DNA of 37,585 bases. It comes from an uncultured Methylopila sp. (lineage in GTDB: Bacteria; Pseudomonadota; Alphaproteobacteria; Rhizobiales; Methylopilaceae). Positions 1 through 8,171 of the stretch are shown here, in pieces. Where the stretch lies: positions 1-37,585 of the forward strand of contig CABHPB010000100.1 of NCBI GenBank assembly GCA_902168115.1, written 5' to 3'. A program made the translations under genes and the position numbers. The notes below the pieces were generated by a model. That model saw only the letters and a list, made by a program, of their open reading frames with translations. It ran no database searches and was not told where the DNA came from. The stretch's first letter is position 1; each line of letters starts with the position of its first letter.

Positions 1-18
1 GGTTAGGGGTGGGGGTGG
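1..18. repeat. Left arm of a C-rich inverted repeat at the contig edge
   Basis: The first 18 bases are the exact reverse complement of 80-97. The copy starts at base 1, so it is probably the truncated end of a second, oppositely oriented copy of the element at 80-118. A repeated element at this point would explain why the assembly stopped here. A foldback artefact of assembly is the alternative. Confidence 0.7.
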
Positions 19-79
19 CGCCGGATGAATCACGTCGGTTCGACGTAGAGCGGCTTCAGCGGCTGCGGTTCCTTCTGAA
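19..79 (-). other. Spacer between the inverted repeat arms, possible gene tail
   Basis: Read on the minus strand, the spacer encodes a plausible C-terminus ending LKPLYVEPT with a TGA at 30-32. It is in the same frame as the upstream gene, beyond that gene's own stop, with the repeat element in between. No start codon or full gene can be assigned, and chance is a fair explanation. Confidence 0.2.
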
Positions 80-118
80 CCACCCCCACCCCTAACCCCT
101 CCCCGCAAGGGGGAGGGG
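80..118. repeat. C-rich repeat element with 9-bp hairpin (REP-like)
   Basis: The segment has an 18-base C-rich arm (80-97) running into a hairpin: CCCCTCCCC at 96-104, loop GCAAG, GGGGAGGGG at 110-118. It lies 17 bases beyond the stop of the gene at 135-3533, so it could also stop transcription of that gene, although no clear U-tract follows. C-rich palindromes of this look are common interspersed repeats in alphaproteobacterial genomes; assignment to such a family is inference, since only this copy and the partial one at 1-18 are visible. Confidence 0.6.
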
Positions 119-134
119 AACGTCGCCGTCCTGC

Positions 135-3100
135 TCATTCCGCCGCCTCCTTCTCGCCGGCGCGCTCCTCCGCGAGCTTCTTGAGCGCGACGTAGTCGGT
201 CTTGCCGGAGCCGAGCAGCGGGATCTTGTCGACGAGGCGGATCTCCGCCGGGACGGCGAGGTCGGGCAGGCCGGCCTCGCGGAAGGCGCCCTGGAGCTGG
301 CTTCGGTCGATCGCCTTGTCGGTCGTGACCAGCACCACGCGCTCGCCCTTGCGGGGATCCGGCGCCGTGGTCGCGGCATGGGCCGTCTCCGGCCAGCGCC
401 GGTTGACCACGGTCTCGACCGCGCCGAGCGAGACCATCTCGCCGGCGATCTTGGCGAAGCGCTTGGCGCGGCCCTTGATCGAGACGAAGCCTTCCTCGTC
501 GATCGCGACGATGTCGCCGGTGTCGTGCCAGCCGTCCGCCGGCGGCTGCAGGACGCCGGGCGCGTCAGCCTTGAGGTAGCCGGCCATGATGTTCGGGCCC
601 TTGATCGAAAGGCGCCCGCCTTCCTCGATGCCGGGCACAGGATCGAGCCTGTGCTCGACCCCCGGCAGCAGGCGGCCGACCGAGCCGGTGCGGTTGAACA
701 TCGGCGTGTTGACCGCGACGACGGGCGCGGCCTCGGTGATGCCGTAGCCTTCAAGAATCCTCAGGCCGAACTTCTCCAGCCAGACCTTGCGGGTCTCTGC
801 CTTCACCGGCTCCGCGCCGGCGACGACAAGGCGCAGCGAGCGGAAGTCGTAAGGATGCGCGGCGCGGGCGTAGCCGGCGAGGAAGGTGTCCGTGCCGAAC
901 ATCGCCGTCGCATTGGTCCCGTAGACCATCTCCGGAATGATCCGGTAGTGCAGGGGCGAGGGGTAGAGGAACACGCGCACCGCCGAGACCAGCGGCAGCA
1001 GCAGGCCGCCCGTAAGACCGAAGGCGTGGAACACCGGCAGGGCGTTGAAGATCTTGTCGGCCGGTCCGAAGTCGATGCCCGAGGCGACCTGCGCGACGTT
1101 GGACAAGAGGTTCCGGTGGGTGAGGACGACGCCCTTCGGCGCGCCCTCCGATCCGGAGGTGAACAGCACCACCGCCGGCGCGTCGGGGTCGCCCTTTTCC
1201 GTGCGGCTGCTGGCGAGCAGGCCCTTCAGGCGGTCGCCGAGGCCGATCTCCTCACGTACGTCCTCGAGATAGATGAGCTTCACCGCCTGGCCGAGCGCCA
1301 CTTCCTCCTTCTGCAGGCGTCCGCGCTCGATGAAGGCGCGCGAGGTCAGCACCGTCTTCACCTCGGCCGAGCGGCAGGCCGAGACGAGGTTCGCGGGGCC
1401 GGCCGTATAGTTCAGCATCGCCGGGACGCGGCCCGAGCGATGTAGGGCGAGGAAGGCGACCGCGACGCCGGCCGCGTTCGGCAGGAACAGGCCGACGTTC
1501 TCGCCGCGCGCAGTGATCGGGTCGATCTTGCCGCCAAGCGCGGCGGCGCCGGCGAGCAGCTTGCGATAGCTGAGGCTCGTCCCCAGGGCGTCCTCGACGG
1601 ACGTCGTGCCGAAGCCTTCCGCCCTCCCGGCCTCGACGACCGCCTGGTGGAGGGTGCGGTCCACGGGGGTCGTGGAGAACATCATGCGCTGCATCACGTC
1701 GGAGAGCGCAAGGCCGGCCGCGCGGCGCCGCTTGCGGCCGACGAGGGACTTGTCGACCTCGAGCTTCTCCGGCGGCAGGATCGTGACGGAGACGCGCGGG
1801 AAAATGCGCTTCCGGATCTGCTTGGTCGACAGGTACGAGAACAGCGAGCGGTCGAGGCCCTCGATCCGCACCGGGATGACGACCGCGTCGGATTTGTCGG
1901 CGATCAGGCCGGCGCCGTCATAGACCTTCATCAGCGAGCCGGTGACCGTGATCCGCCCTTCCGGGAAGATGACGAGCCGGTTGTTCTCCTTGACGAGGTT
2001 GATCAGCGCGCGCGTCGCGAGCGGCTTGGTCGGGTCCATCGGGAAGGTGCGGGCGAGCTTGGTGAAGGGCTTGATCCACCAGCGCTCGGAGATCTGGGTG
2101 TTGATCGCGAAGACAGGGTCGTCCGCGAGCAGCGACATCACCAGCGGGGCGTCCATCAGGCTGGTGTGGTTGACCGCGATCACCGCCTTCCTCGGCGCGT
2201 CGATGAGGTTGTTCATCCCCTTCACCTCGACGCGGTAGACCAGCGACAGGATGAGATGGACGGTGTCGCGCAGCATCGAGCCCGGCAGGATCCAGCCGAT
2301 GACCGGCGCCGAGACCAGGCAGAGCGCGCCGACGAGCCCGATCAGGACCGGGGTCGTAAGGTGCATCGACTGAAGCGCGATCAGGACGACCGTGCCGAGC
2401 ACCATGAAGGCCGCGTTCAGCACGTTGTTGGCGGCGACGACGCGGGCGCGCCGGTCCTCGCCGGCCTCGGCCTGCAGGAAGGCGAAGACCGGGACCACGA
2501 ACAGGCCGCCCGCCGCCGCGACGCCGGCGAGGTCGATCATCACCCGGAAGTCCGAGGCCGAGCGGATGTAGTCGAGCCAGCCGACGGGCGGGGAGGCCGG
2601 AACGGCGCCGTAGGTCGCGAAGGCGAGGTCGAGCGCGAACAGGCCGGTCAGCACGCCGCCGATCGGGCAGAGCACCAGCAGGATGCGCTGGTGGGAGAGC
2701 TTGGCCGCCAGCAGCGAGCCCGCCGCGATGCCGACCGTGAACAACGCGAGGAACAGGGTGACCAGGCTCTCCGAGCCGCCGAGCGTATTCTTGGCGAGCG
2801 GCAGCAGCAGCGACAGCACGATCGCGCCGACCATCCAGAAGCCGGAGATCGCGATCGAGGCGATCCAGAGCCGCGGGTTTCGGCGCAGCTCGCCCAGCAG
2901 GGCGAAGGTGGACTTGGCGATGTTGTCGTCGATGACGAGGTCCGGCGCGCGCGAGCCCGTCGGCGGGATCATCGTGGCGCTGAGCCAGGACAGGACGGAC
3001 ACGCCGAGCACGACGGCCGCGATCGTCCAGGGGCTCGCCTCCGCGACCATGATGCCGCCGAGCACGGTGCCGGCGAGGATCGCGAGGAAGGTCGCGGTCT

Positions 3101-3533
3101 CGACCAGCGCGTTGCCGGCGACCAGCTCCTCGCGGGCGAGGTGGTCTGGCAGGATGCCGTACTTCACCGGGCCGAACAGGGCCGAGAGCACGCCGGTCAG
3201 GAACAGCGCGACGAACAGCAGCGTCACCGAATGCGTGACGAAGCCGACCGCGGCGATGACCGCGACGCCGATCTCGAGCAGCTTGAGCTGCTTCGCCACC
3301 ACGCCCTTGTCGAAGCGGTCGGCGATCTGTCCGCCGAGCGCGGAGACGATGAAGAACGGCAGGATGAAGATCGCGGTCGCGAGCGTGACCAGCTTCGGCC
3401 CCGCCGTTCCGCCGATCTGGAAGATCAGCAGGATCGCGAGCGCGTTCTTGACGAAATTGTCGTTGAAGGCCGCGAACAGCTGGCACCAGAACAGCGGCGC
3501 GAAGCGGCGGGCGCGAAGAAGCGAGAGCAGCAT
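135..3533 (-). CDS. aas: LplT-like flippase / PlsC acyltransferase / acyl-ACP synthetase fusion
   Basis: This 1132-residue protein joins three activities of lysophospholipid recycling at the inner membrane. Residues about 1-410 are a major facilitator domain with the LplT-type motif AFNDNFVKNAL near the N-terminus. A PlsC-like acyltransferase follows at about 435-590, with the catalytic HX4D motif NHTSLMD (His near 456) and FPEGR. The C-terminal half is an AMP-binding acyl-activating enzyme with the signature LFTSGSEGAPKG and an acyl-ACP synthetase-like tail. In E. coli, LplT and Aas are separate proteins that flip lyso-phosphatidylethanolamine inward and reacylate it; fused versions are known in proteobacteria. 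The ATG at 3531-3533 is chosen because GGAG lies seven bases upstream. A GTG 33 bases earlier would start inside the palindrome at 3555-3574. The gene is transcribed alone; nothing downstream is visible except the repeat. Confidence 0.9.
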   Translation of the reverse strand: MLLSLLRARRFAPLFWCQLFAAFNDNFVKNALAILLIFQIGGTAGPKLVTLATAIFILPFFIVSALGGQIADRFDKGVVAKQLKLLEIGVAVIAAVGFVTHSVTLLFVALFLTGVLSALFGPVKYGILPDHLAREELVAGNALVETATFLAILAGTVLGGIMVAEASPWTIAAVVLGVSVLSWLSATMIPPTGSRAPDLVIDDNIAKSTFALLGELRRNPRLWIASIAISGFWMVGAIVLSLLLPLAKNTLGGSESLVTLFLALFTVGIAAGSLLAAKLSHQRILLVLCPIGGVLTGLFALDLAFATYGAVPASPPVGWLDYIRSASDFRVMIDLAGVAAAGGLFVVPVFAFLQAEAGEDRRARVVAANNVLNAAFMVLGTVVLIALQSMHLTTPVLIGLVGALCLVSAPVIGWILPGSMLRDTVHLILSLVYRVEVKGMNNLIDAPRKAVIAVNHTSLMDAPLVMSLLADDPVFAINTQISERWWIKPFTKLARTFPMDPTKPLATRALINLVKENNRLVIFPEGRITVTGSLMKVYDGAGLIADKSDAVVIPVRIEGLDRSLFSYLSTKQIRKRIFPRVSVTILPPEKLEVDKSLVGRKRRRAAGLALSDVMQRMMFSTTPVDRTLHQAVVEAGRAEGFGTTSVEDALGTSLSYRKLLAGAAALGGKIDPITARGENVGLFLPNAAGVAVAFLALHRSGRVPAMLNYTAGPANLVSACRSAEVKTVLTSRAFIERGRLQKEEVALGQAVKLIYLEDVREEIGLGDRLKGLLASSRTEKGDPDAPAVVLFTSGSEGAPKGVVLTHRNLLSNVAQVASGIDFGPADKIFNALPVFHAFGLTGGLLLPLVSAVRVFLYPSPLHYRIIPEMVYGTNATAMFGTDTFLAGYARAAHPYDFRSLRLVVAGAEPVKAETRKVWLEKFGLRILEGYGITEAAPVVAVNTPMFNRTGSVGRLLPGVEHRLDPVPGIEEGGRLSIKGPNIMAGYLKADAPGVLQPPADGWHDTGDIVAIDEEGFVSIKGRAKRFAKIAGEMVSLGAVETVVNRRWPETAHAATTAPDPRKGERVVLVTTDKAIDRSQLQGAFREAGLPDLAVPAEIRLVDKIPLLGSGKTDYVALKKLAEERAGEKEAAE

Positions 3534-3554
3534 GTTTGGCTCCGGCGAGGGCGT

Positions 3555-3574
3555 GTGAGTAAACACTTACTCAC
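3555..3574. promoter_or_regulatory. Perfect 8-bp-arm palindrome, putative repressor operator of aas
   Basis: GTGAGTAA, spacer ACAC, TTACTCAC form a perfect inverted repeat whose edge is 21 bases upstream of the aas ATG, where a promoter is expected. The size and symmetry resemble TetR-family operators, which often control lipid genes. No regulator gene is adjacent, so the identity of the protein is unknown. Confidence 0.55.
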
Positions 3575-3650
3575 ATATGTCGTGCAGCGCAAGCCCAGGG
3601 TTCATTTGGGCGGCCGAGGGACCGATCGCGGTGAACGGGCGGTTACGCCG

Positions 3651-3860
3651 TCAGCGCGCCAGCACGAACAGGATGATCATCGTGTAGAGCACGCCGCTCG
3701 CGCCGAAGAACACGCCCATCGGCACGTCGGGATTCGTCCGGCCGATCACGAAAGCGGCGGTGCCGAGCGCGCCCATCAGCACGAGGGCGGCGAGAAGTCC
3801 CAGAACGCTTCGGACGAGACGCAATGTCGGGTTCCGGCCAGATTTCGCAGCGGCCACCAT
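3651..3860 (-). CDS. Small two-helix membrane protein, hypothetical
   Basis: The 69-residue product has a short basic N-terminus, then two hydrophobic stretches (about 17-40 and 47-67) separated by a short polar turn containing GRTNPDVPMG. This is the pattern of a small inner-membrane protein with two transmembrane helices. I do not recognise a family. The start is the ATG at 3858-3860, with no good Shine-Dalgarno sequence, so it could begin a few codons later. It lies upstream of aas on the same strand, 76 bases away, and divergent from the TPR gene. The aas palindrome lies between this gene and aas, so separate transcription is likely. Confidence 0.5.
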   Translation of the reverse strand: MVAAAKSGRNPTLRLVRSVLGLLAALVLMGALGTAAFVIGRTNPDVPMGVFFGASGVLYTMIILFVLAR

Positions 3861-4000
3861 GGCGCCGCGTCGCGCGTTTCGCCACCGCGAACGACGTTGG
3901 GTCGTCGGCGAATGGCGAAGCGACGGAGAACTTCGGATAAGATAAGAAACCTTCGCCGGCTTCGGCGAGAGCTGGCCCTGCGGGCGTTCGTCGCGCCGAA

Positions 4001-4852
4001 TTGAGGTCGTGTCGCTTGGCGCGTGTCGTCGTTCTTGGCCTTCTGATCTTTGCGGCGCTGCTGGCGACCGACATCCGCGATCGCGTCGGTCGTTCGCTCT
4101 ATCATGCGGGCCTGCCGTCGGTGGGCGCCGTCGTGCTCGGCGGGCCGGTCTGGCGCGGCGCGGCGCTCTATGACAGCGGACGCCACGCCGAGGCCGCCGA
4201 CGCCTTCAGGTCCGCGCCTGATTTTTCCGGCAAGGATTACGATGTCGGCACGGCGCTCGCGAAGGCGGGGCGGCTGAAGGACGCCGCGGACGCCTTCGAT
4301 GCGGCGCTCGCGCTCGACCCGAACGACGCGGACGCCCGCTTCAACCTCGCCATCGTGGAATCGCTGATGCGCCGGACCCGCGACGACGGGCCGGACGCGA
4401 AGAACGCCGCCAACGCCGCCGCGACCGAGAACAAGCGTTCCAACTCGGCCTCCGCCGACGCGGAGAACGACGTCAATTCGCTCGGGGCGGGCGCGGCGGG
4501 CGACCGCGACACGGGCAAGGAGGCGACCAACGCCGGCCCAAGCAAGGTCGACCGGACCGGCCGCGCCGAAAGCTCGAGCCGGTCCACGCAGCCCGGCAAG
4601 GCGACGGGCTCGGTCGGATCGGCCGAGGGCGCGGGCCGCACCGGCGACGCCAATCGCAACGTGGCAAAGCCCCCGGAGCAACTCGCGCACCGTCTCGCGC
4701 CGATGTCGCTGAAGACGATGGCGGCCTCGCAGCGCTGGCTCGAGACGCTGCCGGACGATCCCGGCGTCTACATCAAGCGCCGCATCGAGCACGAGCAGGC
4801 CGGCCGCAAGGACAAGGGCGTCGCGGCGCCTGTGATGACCGACCGCTGGTGA
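4001..4852 (+). CDS. TPR protein resembling the C-terminal half of BatB/BatC
   Basis: The protein has an N-terminal membrane helix (VVVLGLLIFAALLATDI), then a short TPR region: GAALYDSGRHAEAADAF, then GTALAKAGRLKDAADAFDAALALDPNDADARFNLA. A long Ala/Asn/Ser-rich, charged low-complexity linker (about 125-230) follows. The end carries the motif QRWLETLPDDPGVYIKRR. That last motif and the TPR pair match the back half of alphaproteobacterial BatB/BatC proteins of the aerotolerance and MoxR-associated loci, but here no von Willebrand A domain precedes them and no MoxR or BatA gene is nearby. The start is uncertain: TTG at 4001 or TTG at 4016, with no ATG before the helix. I am confident of the family likeness but not of the function. 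Confidence 0.75.
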   Translation: MRSCRLARVVVLGLLIFAALLATDIRDRVGRSLYHAGLPSVGAVVLGGPVWRGAALYDSGRHAEAADAFRSAPDFSGKDYDVGTALAKAGRLKDAADAFDAALALDPNDADARFNLAIVESLMRRTRDDGPDAKNAANAAATENKRSNSASADAENDVNSLGAGAAGDRDTGKEATNAGPSKVDRTGRAESSSRSTQPGKATGSVGSAEGAGRTGDANRNVAKPPEQLAHRLAPMSLKTMAASQRWLETLPDDPGVYIKRRIEHEQAGRKDKGVAAPVMTDRW

Positions 4853-4871
4853 GCCCGCCGCCAGTTCGGCG

Positions 4872-4897
4872 TTGACAGTATATAAAAAAGGTAGAAT
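4872..4897 (+). promoter_or_regulatory. Possible promoter of the sulfone operon
   Basis: A consensus TTGACA (4872-4877) is followed by TAGAAT (4892-4897), but the 14-base spacing is short for a sigma-70 promoter. The interval is an AT-rich island (TATATAAAAAAGG) in very GC-rich DNA, 47 bases before the msuE start. I saw no sigma-54 -24/-12 element, which the Pseudomonas sfn genes use. Confidence 0.4.
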
Positions 4898-4944
4898 GAC
4901 TTGAGTGAGCCGCATCGAGCGGCGCGCGTGGCCCGAGTCGTTCG

Positions 4945-5499
4945 ATGCCGAAAGCCAACATCGTCGCCATCAGCGGCAGCCCGTCGCCGCAGTCCCGGAC
5001 CCGCGTGGTGCTGGAGGACGTCGTGCAGGCCGTGGCCGAGCGCGTCGACGCGCTGGTCGACGTCATCGACATCGGCGAGATCGCCGACCTGCTCGGACCG
5101 ACCAAGCTGCGCCCCGAGGCGCCGGCCGAGATCGAGCGGCTGCTGCAGGCGGTCGAGCGGTCGGACCTGATTCTCGCGGCATCGCCAGTCTACAAGGGCT
5201 CCTATTCGGGGCTCTTCAAGCACTTCATCGACATGATCGACCACCGCGCGCTCGAGGGGCGCCCGGTCGGCCTGATCGCCACCGGCGGCGGCGACCGGCA
5301 TGCGCTGGTCATCGAGCACCAGCTTCGCCCGCTGTTCGGCTTCTTCAACGCCCGCACCCTGCCGACCGGCGTCTATGTCGCCGAGAGCCAGCACCAGGGC
5401 GGACACGTCGTCGATCCGCAGGTGCGGGCAAGGCTGGACCGGCTGGCGGTCGAGGCCGTCGCCGCGCTCTCGCGGTCGCCGGTTTCCGCGGTCGCCTGA
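4945..5499 (+). CDS. msuE: NADH-dependent FMN reductase, MsuE/SsuE type
   Basis: This 184-residue flavodoxin-like protein starts with the FMN phosphate-binding loop ISGSPSPQSRT (9-19) and carries SPVYKGSYSGLFKHFIDMID, the conserved SsuE/MsuE segment that contacts flavin and the dimer partner. Such reductases supply FMNH2 to two-component monooxygenases that release sulfur from sulfonates and sulfones under sulfate limitation. The next gene, 45 bases downstream, is exactly such a monooxygenase (sfnG), so it is the likely electron source for sfnG. Family length is usual (about 180-190). The ATG has only a weak Shine-Dalgarno. An SsuE label is the main alternative; the neighbourhood favours msuE or sfnE. 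Confidence 0.85.
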   Translation: MPKANIVAISGSPSPQSRTRVVLEDVVQAVAERVDALVDVIDIGEIADLLGPTKLRPEAPAEIERLLQAVERSDLILAASPVYKGSYSGLFKHFIDMIDHRALEGRPVGLIATGGGDRHALVIEHQLRPLFGFFNARTLPTGVYVAESQHQGGHVVDPQVRARLDRLAVEAVAALSRSPVSAVA

Positions 5500-5544
5500 T
5501 CTCCATCCAAGCCATCCATCCCAAGACAGGAAGAGGAGGCCGAC

Positions 5545-6681
5545 ATGGCCGAACCGCAGACGTCCCGGGACATCGAGCCGGTCCGTTTCGCCTACTGGGT
5601 GCCCAACGTTTCCGGCGGACTGGTGATCTCGAACATCGAGCAGCGCACCCACTGGGGCATCGACTACAACCGGAAGCTTGCGCAGATCGCGGAAAAGGCC
5701 GGCTTCGACTACGCGCTGAGCCAGATCCGCTTCACCGCCGGCTACGGCGCCGAGAACCAGCACGAGTCGGTGTCGTTCAGCCACGCGCTCGCAGCGGCGA
5801 CCGAGAAGCTGACCGTGATCGCGGCGCTGCTGCCGGGGCCGTGGAATCCAACGCTCGCCGCAAAACAGCTCGCGACGATCAACCACCTCACCAATGGGCG
5901 CATCGCGGTCAACGTCGTGTCGGGCTGGTTCCGCGGCGAGTTCGCGGCGATCGGCGAGCCGTGGCTCGACCATGACGAGCGCTATCGCCGCTCGGAAGAG
6001 TTCATCCGGGCTCTGCGCGGCATCTGGACGGAAGAGAGCTTCACCTTCAACGGCGACTTCTACCGGTTCCGGGATTATTCGCTGAAGCCCAAGCCCGTCG
6101 ACCCACATCCAGAGATCTTCCAGGGCGGCTCGTCCCGCGCGGCGCGCGACATGGCGGCCCGGGTATCCGACTGGTACTTCACCAACGGCAACACGCCGGA
6201 CGGCGTCAGAAAACAGATCGACGACATCCAGGCCAAATCCGCCGAGCATGGCCGGCGCGTGAAGATCGGGATCAACGCCTTCGCCGTCGCGCGCGACAGC
6301 GAAGCCGAGGCCCGCGTGGTGGTCGAGGAGATCGTCGCCAAGGCGAACCCCGAGGCCGTCAACGCCTTCGGGCACGAGGTCAAGAACGCCGGCGCCGCCT
6401 CGCCCGAGGGCGAGGGCAACTGGGCGAAGAGCACCTTCGAGGACCTCGTCCAGTACAATGACGGCTTCAAGACCAACCTGATCGGCACGCCTCGCCAGAT
6501 CGCCGAGCGCATCCTCGACCTCAAGTCGGCGGGCGTCGATCTCGTGCTGCTCGGCTTCCTGCATTTCCAGGAGGAGGTCGAGTTCTTCGGCCGCGAGGTC
6601 ATTCCGCTGGTCCGGGAGCTCGAGGCGAAGGGCGCCGGACGCCGCGCCGAGGCGCGCGGCGACGTGCCGGCGGCGGCCTGA
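5545..6681 (+). CDS. sfnG: Dimethylsulfone monooxygenase SfnG
   Basis: This 378-residue luciferase-like (bacterial TIM-barrel) monooxygenase uses FMNH2 and O2 to cleave dimethylsulfone to methanesulfinate. The N-terminal block FAYWVPNVSGGLVISNIEQR, then RFTAGYGAENQHESVSFSHAL, LTNGRIAVNVVSGWFRGEF and FQGGSSRAARDMAARVSDWY are characteristic of SfnG and separate it from the related alkanesulfonate enzymes SsuD and MsuD. The start has a strong AGGAGG six bases before the ATG. It sits between msuE and an sfnB-type gene, so the operon is built to obtain sulfur from dimethylsulfone. The last 15 residues are Ala/Arg-rich and look unconserved. No msuD, ssu transporter or sfnR is present in the window. 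Confidence 0.92.
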   Translation: MAEPQTSRDIEPVRFAYWVPNVSGGLVISNIEQRTHWGIDYNRKLAQIAEKAGFDYALSQIRFTAGYGAENQHESVSFSHALAAATEKLTVIAALLPGPWNPTLAAKQLATINHLTNGRIAVNVVSGWFRGEFAAIGEPWLDHDERYRRSEEFIRALRGIWTEESFTFNGDFYRFRDYSLKPKPVDPHPEIFQGGSSRAARDMAARVSDWYFTNGNTPDGVRKQIDDIQAKSAEHGRRVKIGINAFAVARDSEAEARVVVEEIVAKANPEAVNAFGHEVKNAGAASPEGEGNWAKSTFEDLVQYNDGFKTNLIGTPRQIAERILDLKSAGVDLVLLGFLHFQEEVEFFGREVIPLVRELEAKGAGRRAEARGDVPAAA

Positions 6682-6708
6682 CAAGACTTCAACAAGGGAG
6701 GGTCTGGG

Positions 6709-6816
6709 ATGACCGAAAACCTGCGCAGGGTCGCGGCGTGGTTCATCTCGCGTCTGTCCGGCGGCTCGCGCCGTTCGCCGCAGCCGGCTTCGCCGCCGCT
6801 CGACGAGTTCTACTGA
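6709..6816 (+). CDS. 35-codon microORF in the sulfone operon
   Basis: The ORF begins MTENLRRVAAWFISRLSGG and ends PLDEFY. It has a good Shine-Dalgarno (AGGGAGGG at 6696-6703) seven to nine bases before the ATG, better than that of several full-size genes here. The first half could form a basic amphipathic helix (LRRVAAWFISRL), the second is Ser/Pro-rich. It lies 27 bases after sfnG and 72 before the sfnB-type gene, on the same strand. I recognise no family. It may be a small operon protein or a translated leader controlling the downstream gene; it contains no Cys or Met run that would suggest a sulfur-sensing attenuator. Confidence 0.5.
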   Translation: MTENLRRVAAWFISRLSGGSRRSPQPASPPLDEFY

Positions 6817-6888
6817 ACCGCCACGCCGCTCTCCAGTCCCGGATCTGATCAGCCGCGCGGGCGAGGCCCCGTGCGGAAAGGAGCCCTC

Positions 6889-8148
6889 ATGTCTTTATCG
6901 CAGGCCCCGCGCCTCGCCGTTGTGCGCGACACGCGTGACGGCGTTGCCGGCGTTCCTCGTCCGAGCGAGCCGGCCTATGTCGTGCGCGACGACGCCGAGG
7001 CGATCGCAATCGCCAAACGGCTCGCCGAGGAGTTCGCCGTCGGCGCCGCCGAACGCGACGCGCGCCGCATCTGGCCGGTCGCCGAGCTCGACCGCTACTC
7101 GCAGAGCGGCCTCTGGTCGCTCAACGTGCCGAAGGCGTTTGGCGGGCCGGAGGTCTCCTACGCCACGCTCGCCAAGGTGACGGAGATCATTTCCGCCGCC
7201 GACCCCTCGATCGGCCAGATCGCGCAGAACCACCTCGGCATCGTCGCGGCGATCCGCACGGTCTCGGAGCCCGCGCAGCAGAAGCTTCTGTTCGACGCCG
7301 CGCTGAAGGGCGTGCGCTTCGGCAACGCCTTCTCCGAGCTCGGCTCCAAGCGCGCGGCGGATTTCGAGACCCGCTTCACCGACGCCGGAGACCATGTCGT
7401 GGTGACGGGCCGCAAATACTATTCGTCCGGCGCGATCCTTGCCCATCTCGTGCCGATCGTGGCGCTCGATATCGAGGGCCGCGCCTGGTACGCGATCGCC
7501 GACCGCGACGCGCCGGGCCTCAAGGTCATCGACGACTGGTCCTCCTTCGGCCAGAAGACGACGCTTTCGGGGACGGTGATCCTCGACGGCGTGAAGGTGC
7601 CGAAGGCTCGACTTGTGCCGGCCTACAAGGGCTACAAGCAGCCGACCGCCGACGGCGCTGTGTTCCAGATCATCCAGGTCGCTGTCGACACCGGGATCGC
7701 GCGCGCGGCGATCGCCGAGACCATCGACTTCGTGAAGACCAAGTCGCGCCCGTGGGTCGACAGCGGGCTCGACCGCGCCTCGGACGACCCGTACGTCATC
7801 CAGGCGGTCGGCGACCTCAACCTGCGCCTGCACGCCGCCCAGGCGCTGCAGGACCGCGCCGGACGCGCGATCGACGCGGCGGTCGCGAAGCCGACCGAGA
7901 CGTCGGTCGCCGACGCGCAGATCGCGACGGCGGAGGCGAAGGTGCTGTCGACCGAGATCGCGATCGCCGCCGCCAACAAGCTGTTCGAGCTCGCCGGGGC
8001 GCGCTCGACGCTCGGCTCGAGCAACCTAGACCGCCACTGGCGCAACGCCCGCGTCCACACGCTGCACGATCCGGTGCGCTGGAAATACGCGATCCTCGGC
8101 AACTACGCGCTGAACGGCGTCAACCCGCCGCTGCATGCCTGGAGCTGA
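6889..8148 (+). CDS. sfnB: SfnB-family sulfur acquisition flavoprotein (acyl-CoA dehydrogenase fold)
   Basis: The 419-residue protein has the three-part acyl-CoA dehydrogenase fold: helical N-domain (about 35-150), beta middle domain with GNAFSELGSKRA and GRKYYSSGAILAH, and helical C-domain ending GARSTLGSSNLDRHWRNARV. These blocks are typical of SfnB and DszC-like FMNH2 monooxygenases rather than true acyl-CoA dehydrogenases; the AR.HTLHDP.RWKY ending is seen in that group. In the pathway it would act on a sulfur compound near dimethylsulfone or methanesulfinate; the exact substrate of SfnB is not established, and MsuC or SfnC are related alternatives. The ATG at 6889 is preferred over a GTG at 6871 because AAAGGAG lies just upstream. 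Confidence 0.82.
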   Translation: MSLSQAPRLAVVRDTRDGVAGVPRPSEPAYVVRDDAEAIAIAKRLAEEFAVGAAERDARRIWPVAELDRYSQSGLWSLNVPKAFGGPEVSYATLAKVTEIISAADPSIGQIAQNHLGIVAAIRTVSEPAQQKLLFDAALKGVRFGNAFSELGSKRAADFETRFTDAGDHVVVTGRKYYSSGAILAHLVPIVALDIEGRAWYAIADRDAPGLKVIDDWSSFGQKTTLSGTVILDGVKVPKARLVPAYKGYKQPTADGAVFQIIQVAVDTGIARAAIAETIDFVKTKSRPWVDSGLDRASDDPYVIQAVGDLNLRLHAAQALQDRAGRAIDAAVAKPTETSVADAQIATAEAKVLSTEIAIAAANKLFELAGARSTLGSSNLDRHWRNARVHTLHDPVRWKYAILGNYALNGVNPPLHAWS

Positions 8149-8171
8149 CGAAGGTGGGTAGTTAGCCGGCG

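Noticed and set aside
1647-4004. Very long plus-strand open frame opposite aas
   Set aside because: It is Arg/Asp/Glu/His-rich low-complexity translation, antisense to a gene with clear domain motifs. Such frames are normal in GC-rich DNA.
4945-4980. Sigma-54 promoter before msuE
   Set aside because: No GG-N10-GC element at -24/-12 spacing is present upstream of msuE, unlike in Pseudomonas sfn operons.
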